Positions 35,851 to 47,309 of a stretch of 64,000 nucleotides of DNA are shown piece by piece. Below the pieces are notes generated by a model. It had not been told where the DNA came from and searched no databases. It saw only the letters and a program-made list of their open reading frames with translations. Position 1 is the stretch's first letter. The number at the start of each line of letters is the position of its first letter. The translations under genes were made by a program, and so were the position numbers. Origin of the DNA: Bolinopsis microptera (taxonomy: Eukaryota > Ctenophora > Tentaculata > Lobata > Bolinopsidae); assembly GCF_026151205.1 (NCBI RefSeq), contig NC_087082.1:16029365-16093364 (forward strand), written 5' to 3'.

Positions 35851-37356
35851 GTTGTCAATTCACCCAAAGTAAAAGGAAAATCTGTCTTAAATCTAGTAAA
35901 CGATTATGGCAAAAATCATTGGCTTCGAATTACAAATTGCCGATTGAAGACTTTGATCTCTTAGGCAAATCCCATAAAATCCTCCGAAAACCGGAAATCA
36001 TAATGTAAGTTTTGACCGATCACCACGGCGTGAACCACAAATATTAACCTCAAATTGTGAATAAACGTTCCGAGTCGCAGTGTTGAAAAATTCCTAATTC
36101 ACGGGACTCGTCAATGAAATTAGACCGTTCCGGAAGTGAGACAAATCCAATGATCTCCGAGCAAATCTAACATTAACACAAATTTATATCAAGTATCACG
36201 AGGTACTAAACGAAGTTGCGACGGAAATGAATTGAATATCGTTTAGGAGGTGATGGTCGTGACTTGGCATTATTTGAGCTGTGCAAGGCTTAAATATAAA
36301 CTGTCGTACACACATCATTACTAAGTTAAAATTAGCCGGTGTCTTGTAAACAAACCGGCTGTTTTAGCTGGTTACACCCTAATGCTTATTAGTTTTGAGA
36401 TTTAATTGATGATATGTATCGATCATGGATACAAATCTCAGTATTACACACCGTACTATCATTTATCTATTACAATTAACATACGAGAGCTCAAGTCTCA
36501 ACCCCGTCAGAAATGTTTCTAGGACTAGGTCCCCTGCAAAGGGGGCTAAAACTTGAAATCCAATCACAACAATCCAAAAAATCAAAGCAAAATTAAAATG
36601 ATCTCCCTGTTTCTACGGAACACACAGTTACACCTAACAAAGCCGTTCTAACTCTTAAGACTCGTACAAATCCTTGTTAAAGCTGGCCATCCACCGCAAG
36701 CGAGTGAGTGACCTTAAACCGGCTGTTGGTCGTTAGTGAGCTGTACATATTGTTAAAGTTTAGCCGGCTCCGTTATAACGATATCTTTAAACTTGATATA
36801 TTAAAAATTACCCCACCTGTTCTGATCAAAACAACAGACCTTACCGGGGGTGATGTCGTAGATGGAGAAGGTTGCCATGGTTACAAGATATTGCACGCGG
36901 GATCAGTTAGATTGTTTCTTGAGGTGCTGAGCGGTAGATCAGGTCCTGGGAAAAGTAGGAGTTATAAATGTGAAATTAGCTGATGGTGTAATGAAGAGAT
37001 GGAGAAAACAAAGAAGATCTATAACGGTTATTTATTAAGGATAAGTTAACAAGATTCAAGAGGAGTACATTGTGTTAATTATTCCTTGACAAAGCGCCAA
37101 GTCTCCCTCGTTAAATTTGTTTTGTAATATCAGATGACACCATTCGCAGAAATACTTTACCCATCTAACTACATTCTAACATTCAACAAAACTCTAACTT
37201 ACAACAAAATTCTAACTTATCAACAAAATTCTAACTTACCAACAATATTTATATTCTTACTCAAAAAGTTAAAAATATCACGGTAACCAAAGTCTATTTC
37301 TATCAGGGTCGATTATAACACGGCTGCAGAATTATACTCAACACTCGCTTTAGCAC
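35851..37356. other. Gene-poor spacer between dispersed repeats
   Basis: No gene recognised. The 36708-36983 ORF has no family features. A few copies of CAACAAAATTCTAACTTA occur at about 37185-37240. Confidence 0.4.
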
Positions 37357-37760
37357 TACTAAATACACTGTGTAGTACCTAAACTTAGGCATGGTATAAT
37401 AATCAGCAACAGCCGTAATTTGTCATCAACAGTTGGGCAACAACATTCCCCGGAACGAGTTTGAGCGGCGGTATCACAAATAACAAACTTTAAAGCCGGA
37501 TGTTAGAGGGGGGAGGGAGGGGTGTCTGAAAACGGTAAAAATCTTACTGATGCGAAGGGTATTTTATTGGAAATGGAATAAACCTGTTATTGAACTGTGC
37601 AGCAGTTAGCAGGGGGATCTGGGACCCCCTCAAAAGTTTGGTCACAGTTTCCAGTTTGTTGGTCAACTGCTATTCGAAAACGAGTTTCACAAAAAATGCA
37701 GATTGGACCGGCCATTACTCATTACCAAGGTTAAAGTTAGATTTCCCAATTCACCCAAAG
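37357..37760 (+). repeat. Dispersed repeat, copy 2
   Basis: Second copy of the sequence at 35545-35850, with an insertion of about 90 bp near 37380-37470 and scattered substitutions. No coding capacity. It could be a local duplication or a transposon family. Confidence 0.8.
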
Positions 37761-38289
37761 TAAAGCCTTTTGTGGATTGTGGAACAGTATTTAACCAATT
37801 GGCAGTAACTTCTTTAAGTTCGCATAAATTTGTTCATAGCTTGATATAACCTGTTACAGTTATGGTCAAAATTTAAAATCACCAGCTAAATTCCTGGTAT
37901 TGTGTTTCACACACCAGTCAAACTAGGCCGCTGCATGGCTGTATTCGGTGAGTCAAGCCAATATGAAAACCACAAATTCTGCTGATTTTAACTTTGTTTA
38001 TCATTTTTCTGAACATCATATTCAAATTAATGCTCGCCACCGTATCAAACGATCTGCAGCATTAAAAATACAACTGCAGGTCTCTTATAAATAGCTTTCT
38101 GATAAAATAATCATAAAATAACATAATGTATAACAGACACTCCTAATTTTAAGTGGGACTTCTATAAAATACTAAATCATTCAGTTATGTTAATTATGGA
38201 ACTATAGGATCAACTTTGTAAATGCTAAGAACTTTATATCAAGAACAACCAGCCACCAGCTTTACTAATACTTTAACCCATATTCTTCC

Positions 38290-38770
38290 ACGGTACTTTT
38301 AAAAGTACGGTTCATAAACAGTGACCTAACTTGTCTCATGACAAATATTTTTTGATACAGTTTTTTGCATTAGGTTAGAAAAAGTCTGCTGATGATTTTA
38401 ACACCCTGACCAGATGGTTAAAAAAAGCAAGAAATTTATAGGATGTTGGCAAAGGTGGTCAAAAATGGTACTTTGAAAAAAGGTAAATTCTCGGTACCAC
38501 CAGCCAATTCTCCAACTTTGATGGATCCCAAATTTGGTTTTTTGATATTGCCTAAACGATTGTGCAATAAATAGGCAATAATGTGGGGCGAGATAAAAAT
38601 CATAAATTGTCTCTAATTGAGATGTAAATTGGGTGTACTTTTAAAAGTACATCATTCTAGACAATGATGTACTTTCAAAAGTACGTACTTTTAAAAGTAC
38701 ATTATCTTCGAATGATGTACTTTTAAAAGGACAGGTTTCAAGAAAAATGTACTTTTAAAAGTACAGGTTT
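38290..38770. repeat. Cluster of GTACTTTTAAAAGTAC palindromes, left
   Basis: The 16-bp palindrome GTACTTTTAAAAGTAC and near copies occur at about 38297, 38636, 38669 (one base off), 38684, 38718 and 38746, joined by short spacers such as ATCATTC and AATGATG. A similar cluster lies at 42125-42260. Confidence 0.85.
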
Positions 38771-38973
38771 ATATAGACTACACAATGTGTGCTGGTATGA
38801 TTAATGTCGGTAAGACTGTAATGGTAGGTAAATTGTTCTGAATCAGAACGGAAGTCACAACAAAAACTTGTTGTTGTTACTTCTGGGATTTAGTCGATCT
38901 TGAAGGATCCACGTTTTCACTCGGTTATTCCACGTCTTCCAGAGCGGCCTTCAATATACTCTTTCTTAATGAG

Positions 38974-39582
38974 TTAATGCGGGGGTGGGGGGGGGGATCA
39001 TAAGGTCAGAATCGTACGTGACGTTGGGGGGGGGGGGGGGGTGGTTCATATTTTCTTCAAAAACACAGTTAGTACATTTGTACTAAGTGGTGGGTCTGCT
39101 GCTCATTTCCCAGAAAATCAGTTAGTACAAGGTACTAAGGGGGTGTCCAACCCCAAAATATCCATTTTACCTCAAATTTCAATATTGGGAATGGTTTGTT
39201 TTTGGTTTTGAGGTTTTTTTCCTTTTTTTTGGGTTTTTTTATTTTGTTTCCTTTTTTTGTAACTTTTTATTTAATTCGACTGCATTGAAAACAAAACCCC
39301 TACTAAATAGTGGGTATAATTTGCCCATTTCCCAATGTTTAATGAACTGTTTAAAGCAATTTATGGGTGGGTATCTTATTTTATATACCAAAACACAGTC
39401 AGTACCGTGATTTCTCAACAGTTAGTACCGCAAAAGGGGTGGGTGTCCTAAATATTATCCGAAAAAAAAAACAGTTAGTACCGCGAAGGGGGTGGGTGGG
39501 TCTTTTTTGTAAATTCCAAAGTTGCACTTAGTCGACGTCACGTACGGCACTTGGTACCTGATCCCCCCTCCCCCGCTTAATG
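38974..39582. mobile_element. MITE-like element with G-rich inverted ends
   Basis: The left end TTAATGCGGGGGTGGGG, then GGATCA and CGTACGTGACGT, is mirrored at the right end by ACGTCACGTACGG, TGATCCCCCC and CCCCGCTTAATG. Between them a motif CAGTTAGTAC recurs at about 39066, 39118, 39419 and 39473. No ORF. Ends are approximate and no target duplication was identified. Confidence 0.65.
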
Positions 39583-39722
39583 TTTACAATCCTAGATCTT
39601 GTAACTGGTTTCCTAATCCCGATGTATATTTACTATCAAATACTGACATGATTGTGTGCCATCAGCAATCTGCTGGTCCAACATAAGATTCCTTTCCTTG
39701 TAGTCTATGCATTTCCTCAGCT

Positions 39723-41770
39723 GAGTTGTTCTGCTCCTCTAGAATTGTCTCAGCCTCTGCTACTCTCTTCTGTTCCTCTAGAATTGTCTCAGCTTCTGCT
39801 ACTCTCTTCTGTTCCTCTAGAACTCTCAAAGCTTCTGCTACTCTCTTCTGTTCCTCTAAACTCTCTCAGCTTCTGCTACTCTCTCCTGCTCCTCTAGAAC
39901 TTTCTCAGCTTCTGCTACTCTCTCCTGCTCCTCTAGAACTTTCTCAGCTTCTGCTACTCTCTTCTGTTCCTCTAGAATACGCTCAGCTTCTGAGCTTCTG
40001 CTACTCTCTCCTGCTCCTCTAGAACTTTCTCAGCTTCTGCTACTCTCTTCTGTTCCTCTAGAACTCTCTCAGCTTCTGCTACCTTCTTCTGCTCCTCTAG
40101 ACTCTCTCAGCTTCTGCTACTCTCTTCTGTTCCTCTAGAACTCTCTCAGCTTCTGCTACTCTCTTCTGTTCCTCTAGAACTTTCTCAGCTTCTGCTACTG
40201 TCTTCTGTTCCTCCAGAACTCTCTCAGCTTCTGCTACTCTCTTCTGTTCCTCTAGAACTCTCTCAGCTTCTGCTACTCTCTTCTGTTCCTCTAAACTCTC
40301 TCAGCTTCTGCTACTCTCTTCTGTTCCTCTAGAACTCTCTCAGCTTCTGCTACTCTCTTCTGTTCCTCTAGAACTCTCTCAGTTTCTGCTACTATTTTCT
40401 TTTCCTCTAGAACTCTCTCAACCTCTGCTACTCTCTTTGTTCCTCTAGAACTCTCTCCACCTCTGCTACTCTCTTCTGTTCCTCTAGAATACGCTCAGCT
40501 TCTGCTACCTTCTTCTGCTCCTCTAGAACTCTCTCAGCTTCTGCTACTCTCTTCTGTTCCTCTAGAATACGCTCAGCTTCTGCTACCTTCTTCTGCTCCT
40601 CTAGAACTCTCTCAGCTTCTGCTACTCTCTTCTGTTCCTCTAGACTCTCTCAGCTTCTGCTACTCTCTTCTGCTCCTCTAGAACTCTCTCAGCTTCTGCT
40701 ACTCTCTTCTGCTCCTCTAGAACTCCCTCAGCTTCTGCTACTCTCTTCTGTTCCTCTAGAACTCTCTCAGCTTCTGCTACTCTGTTCTGTTCCTCTAGAA
40801 TACGCTCAGCTTCTGCTACTCTCTTCTGCTCCTCTAGAACTCTCTCCACCTCTGCTACTCTCTTCTGCTCCTCTAGAACTCTCTCAGCTTCTGCTACTCT
40901 CTTCTGCTCCTCTAGAACTCTCTCAGCTTCTGCTACTCTCTTCTGTTCCTCTAGAATACGCTCAGCTTCTGCTACTCTCTTCTGTTCCTCTAGAATACGC
41001 TTAGCTTCTGCTACTCTCTTCTGCTCCTCTAGAACTCTCTCCACCTCTGCTACTCTCGTCTGTTCCTCTAGAATACGCTCAGCTTCTGCTACCTTCTTCT
41101 GCTCCTCTAGAACTCTCTCAGCTTCTGCTACTCTCTTCTGCTCCTCTAGAACTCTCTCAGCTTCTGCTACTCTCTTCTGTTCTCTAGAACTCTCTCAGCT
41201 TCTGCTACTCTCTTCTGTTTCTCTAGAACTCTCTCAGCTTCTACTACTATCTTCTGCTCCTCTAGAACTCTCTCCACCTCTGCTACTCTCTTCTGTTCCT
41301 CTAGAATACGCTCAGCTTCTGCTACCTTCTTCTGCTCCTCTAGAACTCTCTCAGCTTCTGCTACTCTCTTCTGCTCCTCTAGAACTCTCTCAGCTTCTGC
41401 TACTCTCTTCTGCTCCTCTAGAACTCTCTCAGCTTCTGCTACTATCTTCTGCTCCTCTAGAACTCTCTCAGCTTCTCCTACTCTCTTCTGCTCCTCTAGA
41501 ACTCTCTCAGCTTCTGCTTCTCTCTTCTGTTCCTCTAGAACTCTCTCAGCTTCTGCTACTCTCTTCTGTTCCTCTAGAACTCTCTCAGCTTCTACTACTC
41601 TCTTATGCTCCTCTAGAACTCTCTCAGCTTCTGCTACTCTCTTCTGCTCCTCTAGAATACGCTCAGCTTCTGCTACTCTCTTCTGCTCCTCTAGAACTCC
41701 CTCAGCTTCTGCTACTCTCTTCTGTTTGAGTTCCTCTAGAACTTTCTCAGCTTTTGCTACTCTCTTCTCA
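39723..41770 (-). repeat. 39-bp minisatellite with coiled-coil-like coding potential
   Basis: About 52 copies of a 39-bp unit. On the minus strand a unit encodes the 13-residue VAEAERVLEEQKR, a charged helical repeat. Variants replace RVL by RIL. Small indels (for example near 39860, 40100, 40290, 40435, 40645 and 41180) break the frame, so the longest open run is 134 codons (40640-41044). At the presumed 5' end (41783) the repeat frame is preceded by a TAA without a start codon. I treat it as a satellite that may derive from a coiled-coil gene, not as a functional CDS. Confidence 0.8.
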
Positions 41771-42124
41771 TTCTCACCATTTTAGGTATTCTTTAAGTTG
41801 TGAAAAGCGTCTGGCTAAGTGCGAAGTGTGTGACGTTGCGCTTTGTGTGCTTTGTTTTAAGCCTTATCATCAGTTAGAGTAAAAAGCACAAAACCTGACA
41901 ATTTTCGTAAAATTCTAGTAAATTGGTAAATGGAATTATGATAGTAGTTTATAAGTATAGCTGTTCCCACCATCATGATTTGTTTAGTGTACCACTTAAA
42001 TTTTGTATGGTATTGTTTAAATTTTATTCAGCCATTCTGACAAGGGCTTTTAGTTTTATTATCTGACCCTGAGTTTCTGTTTAATTAAGTAACATACCTC
42101 CAGAAGTACACTATTCATTAAACC

Positions 42125-42260
42125 CGTACTTTTAAAAGTACATTATTTATTAAACCCGTGCTTTTATAAGTACATCATTCAAATATGATGTACTTTTAAA
42201 AGTACGATGCAATGTACCAAAAACGCAAGCTCCAACAATGAACTTTTAAAAGTACGGGTC
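42125..42260. repeat. Cluster of GTACTTTTAAAAGTAC palindromes, right
   Basis: Palindrome copies at about 42125, 42159 (GTGCTTTTATAAGTAC), 42189 and 42238, in the same style as 38290-38770. Together the clusters bracket the MITE and the 39-bp array. Confidence 0.8.
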
Positions 42261-45200
42261 GAAAAAGCTATAAAAAATATAAATTTTTTCAAAATAATTA
42301 TTGCACCGTCGGAGTTGGTACCTCAGTGCTTAGGAAACAAAATTTCATCAAAAAATTCGAACGTTTAGAGTTTTTGGTATTATATGGGTTAAGTCAGATA
42401 AAAATATTTTAAGTTAAAATAATAAATACCTAGATTATATCTTGGTTGCTTGATCGGGTTTTAGTCTTGATCCTCGCACTCTCCACCGTAGTCATTATTT
42501 CTATAAATTATGTGGTTAACCTTGATCACCACTCAGCAACTAGCTGGTTAAGTATTCGAGAAATTTACTAGAAAATAATATTCAAGGAATTGGCAAGCAA
42601 AATAAAAGGACTTTAATTGTAAATTTAAATTGTCGCATAAAACGTTGTCGACACTCGGCATGCACAGTCACTCCTGATGCAACACGATACGTGGGTCACC
42701 TTATGTAGTCAATGTATAATGATAAAACAATACTAAGAGAGAAAACAAATATTCGATCTTATCGGGAATCACCTCGATCTTGATTCCTATCAGTTGTGAA
42801 TAATGAAGCCGCGACTCAATAAGCAACAGCTGATGACACACTGTAAGTATAGTGCAAGCTAGGATACAGGGCACGGATTGGTCGGTACGCTATCGATATT
42901 GTAACACTATAAGTACTTCGTTTAACTTGATGAAAGGTATAAATTGGGCTTCAGAAGCTGTGGAATCTGTGGAATCTGTGGAAAATGTACACCTGAAAAC
43001 CTGTGCCACAGCTTGTGGGGGTGTGATCTGACAACACTATTGGATTTATCACTTGCAGTCTGTTAGAAATAAAGTAGGCTATGATTTGTTCCCTTAAACT
43101 TTCTGTAAGGTGACTGTTAAGAATGCTAATTTAAAGTTTATTAGTTAAGTCTAACACAGTTTAACACGATCCGATAGACCATGGAGTTTTAAACATGGGA
43201 AATTTGAAAATACCTGTAATAATGTAACCGGAAAAAAAACTGTTATAAGTTAAAGTTACGAAAAATGCTCAACTTATGGACAAACTCGAAAATAACTGTA
43301 ACCAATGAAACATGTCAATAGTTAAAGTACCAAAAAATGCTCAAGTTCAAGACTTGGTTACTAGTAAAGCTGAGGCATACTTCTGTTGACATGTGACATT
43401 TATTTAGCATACGATTGGTCGCTGTCGTCTGTCATTAAATGTGGAGCTCACCACAATATACAAGTTTATCAAGTAACACTAATATATAATATAATAATGT
43501 ATAATGATATAGCACGGTTGTGGTGTTTATGTGCCAGTACCAACCACCATTAACCTTCAACCACCATTAACCTTTAACTTCCTCGCTTGATTATAATTTG
43601 TTCGCAAACTTTGTAGGAGTATAATCCATCATATAAACATATATTTTGGAGGATTATGTCATGGATATAATGTTTTTATTCGAGGAGATGTTGATTTATA
43701 CAAAGCCGTTATTTGAATAACCCTCTTAGTCTTATACGGTTGTAACTACAAGACTATAAATCAGCTTATTAATATTTCTTACGGGGGATTTTGACAGAGA
43801 TCAGTGGGTTTCATTCCGAATGAAGTTATGACGAGAAAGGTTTTAGTTTCACGGAAATGATTGGTTTCGGAAAACTTTTGTAGAATGTATAAAAACACTT
43901 TCTAAACATCAAGTCGGATTGAAGTCCAAAAATGGTAAATGATTGAGAAGCAGACCTGGAAAGATGTTAAGACCGGCTTATATCGGAGTTGTTGATCAAT
44001 CAAGTGGAGGTTTGAGAGATTTGACAAAAGTGGATAGGAGTCACGGACCACAGTTGATAGAATAAATAGTACAGTAGTATACTAGATTGTAAGAGATCAT
44101 GATCATTCGTAAAGATGACTCCGTAAACAAAGACTAATCCTCTTAGATGGTGATCTTTACATGTTACGTATACGTATTATTTTTGTACATTTGTATTTCG
44201 ATAATAATGCCCTGATTCTGAGAATCGAACGAAAAGGAAGGAACAAGTTATGAAATATGAGTTACAATTAGTTCAAAAATGTGACAAATGCGACAACTTA
44301 TGACATGTAAGGCTGACTTATTTGATCCTTAGCCACATTTTAAAAAGAAGTGGCTGCAGTCTCATTTTTATGGGGTTGCAAAGGAGACAAAACACGGGAT
44401 TGTATGAAGACCTGCTGGTCGTTGAGGGTGGGCGGCGTCTCTTGTAGAAGAAGGATAAGTCACAAATCTGTAAACTTAATGATAAAACAATCAAACAATT
44501 TATGAAGAAATTGGTAACGTACGCCATACGCGGATCAAAAGGAAGTTAAAAATAGCCTAAGGAGATCAAACTGGATTATTTTTAGGGAAAAACGATTGTC
44601 AATCGCCAGAATTGAATATTTTAAGCAAATTGCACTAATCAAACAATGGAATCCTCAATGGAATGAAGAAAGAGAATGTCCGCCGCGTACGCGTAAATTA
44701 AATTAATCAGCGACGTTCGGGCGTTTTGCCAAAATGACCGGAGAACGGCGGCGTGACTAATTAATTGATGAAACATGACATGCAGTTGAGAAGCAGACCT
44801 AGAAAGAAGTTCAAAAGCTTTTTTACGTTGAAGATGGAATGTTGATCAAGTGGGGCTTGGAAAATTTTTCATGTATATTCAACAAATTTTGAATTAGTTG
44901 CCGATGTACATTCATAAATATAACTACAGGTGACTACGACAACGCAGACGGATAGTTTTTATGGAGATTGGAGATCTTGGAGATCTTTACTTGGACTTGG
45001 AGCATGATCATGATGACATGATTTACAATCAAGTAGCCAATTTCATCACCGAGTGGTTCTGATACAGCTCTATACTTTTTATTTTAAAGAACTAGAACTA
45101 GAAGAAACCGACGCGACTATTTGATTATATTTATTATGTATTATACTTCTTTGGAATCGCTCACTTTGGTCGGAATTTTTACTTTTACTAATAGTAATAC

Positions 45201-45347
45201 CTAATAGGGAGCAAGGCCGATCAATATAAATAAATCTAATATTGATAGCTCCCGTCTACTTTTAAACATTCTACTTTCCACTATGGGTCTCGGATCAGAC
45301 TACAGCATGCAGGATCATTAAAGGACTGGTAAAATTTAGTCAATTTT
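42261..45347. other. Gene-poor region, 3 kb
   Basis: No gene recognised on either strand. A short GGAATCTGT triplication lies at about 42960-42985. Confidence 0.45.
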
Positions 45348-47309
45348 GCTTAGTTGTAGTGAACGTACGGAACGTTCACTAAAAATAGTTTGTGAACGCG
45401 TTCGCTAAAATATTTTAACGTTCGGAACATAAGGAACGTTAATTGCTATTATGAAATTAAAATTTCCAGGACCGAAATTTTACAGTTTTTACTGAATTTC
45501 ACACCCGCAACCAATTAGTAAGTCAACTATAATAGTCATAGATGGCATATGACACAATTGAGGTGTTGGAAGTTTGATATCGGTCGGAGGAAGCCCACTG
45601 CGGCAGAAAGCTTAAAAAGCGAAAATTAACTGACTAATTGGTTTGTTGGCAAAAATGTCATCTAATCTGTCAAATTTGTGTTCAGAAAATTTCATATTTG
45701 AAAATGGGACAGACTTTTGAAAATACAACTTTTCGTTTTCTTAAGCTTTCTGCTGTGGGCTTCCTCCGACCGATATCAAACTTCCAGCACCTCAATCGTG
45801 TCATATGCCATCTATAGTTGACTTATTAATTGGTTGCAGGTGAGAAATTCAGTAAAAACTGTATAATTTCGGTCCTGGAAATTTCATTTTCAAAAACTGA
45901 AAATGGGACAGAGATTTGGAATATATGATTTTACAATTTTATTCGGGATTTTGACTTCCATTACCCCAATTTGGTTTCATACCATCATCAATTAACTGAC
46001 TAATTGATTTGTGGGCAAAAATGTCATCTTATCTGTCAAATTTGTGTTCAGAAAATTTCATATTCGAAAATGGGACAGACTTTTGAAAATACAACTTTTC
46101 GTTTTCTTAAGCTTTCTGCTGTGGGCTTCCTCCGACCGATATCAAACTTCCAGCACCTCAATCGTGTCATATTCCATCTATAGTTGACTTATTAATTGGT
46201 TGCAGGTGAGAAATTCAGTAAAAACTGTATAATTTCGGTCCTGGAAATTTCATTTTCAAAAACTGAAAATGGGACAGAGATTTGGAATATATGATTTTAC
46301 AATTTTATTCGGGATTTTGACTTCCAGTACCCCAATTTGCTAATTTGGTTTCATACCATCATCAATTAACTGACTTATTGATTTGTGGGCAAAAATGTCA
46401 TCTTATCTGTCAAATTTGTGTTCAGAAAATTTCATATTCGAAAATGGGACAGACTTTTGAAAATACAACTTTTCGTTGTCTTAAGCTTTCTGCTGTGGGC
46501 TTCCTCTGACCGATATCAAACTTCCAGCACCTCAATCGTGTCATATGCCATTTATAGTTGACTTATTAATTGGTTGCAGGTAAGAAATTCAGTAAAAACT
46601 GTAAAGTTTCGGTCCTGGAAATTTCATTTTCAAAAACTGAAAATGGGACAGAGATTTGGAATATATGATTTTACAATTTTATTCGGGATTTTGACTTCCA
46701 GTACCCCAATTTGCTAATTTGGTTTCATACCATCATCAATTAACTGACTTATTGATTTGTGGGCAAAAATGTCATCTTATCTGTCAAATTTGTGTTCAGA
46801 AAATTTCATATTCGAAAATGGGACAGACTTTTGAAAATACAACTTTTCGTTGTCTTAAGCTTTCTGCTGTGGGCTTCCTCCGACCGATATCAAACTTCCA
46901 GCACCTCAATCGTGTCATATGCCATCTATAGTTGACTTATTAATTGGTTGCAGGTGAGAAATTCAGTAAAAACTGTAAAGTTTCGGTCCTGGAAATTTCA
47001 TTTTCAAAAACTGAAAATGGGACAGAGATTTGGAATATATGATTTTACAATTTCATTCGGGATTTTGACTTCCAGTACCCCAATTTGGTTTCATACTATC
47101 ATCAATTAACTGACTTATTGGTTTGTGGGCAAAAATGTCATCTAATCTGTCAAATTTGTGTTCAGAAAATTTCATATTTTAAAGTTAAAAACTATCGGAA
47201 AAATTATCAAAATATTGACTAACGTTCACTAACGTTCACAAACGTTCACTACAAAATGATTGGAACGTACGTTCAGTACGACTAAATTCAGCGTTCACTA
47301 CAACTAAGC
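45348..47309. mobile_element. 2-kb inverted-repeat element with internal ~370-bp tandem units
   Basis: The ends GCTTAGTTGTAGTGAACG and CGTTCACTACAACTAAGC are perfect inverted repeats, flanked by AATTTT on both sides (45342-45347 and 47310-47315). Subterminal regions are rich in GAACGT/ACGTTC. The centre has about four direct copies of a ~370-bp unit (marked by GTGGGCAAAAATGTCATCT at about 45655, 46015, 46385, 46757 and 47127). An inverted copy of part of the unit lies at 45520-45630 (GATATCGGTCGGAGGAAGCC against GGCTTCCTCCGACCGATATC). No transposase is encoded. Confidence 0.85.

Noticed and set aside
40640-41044. 134-codon coiled-coil protein gene
   Set aside because: The frame has no start beyond the repeat and neighbouring units are frameshifted; kept as a satellite with coding-like units.
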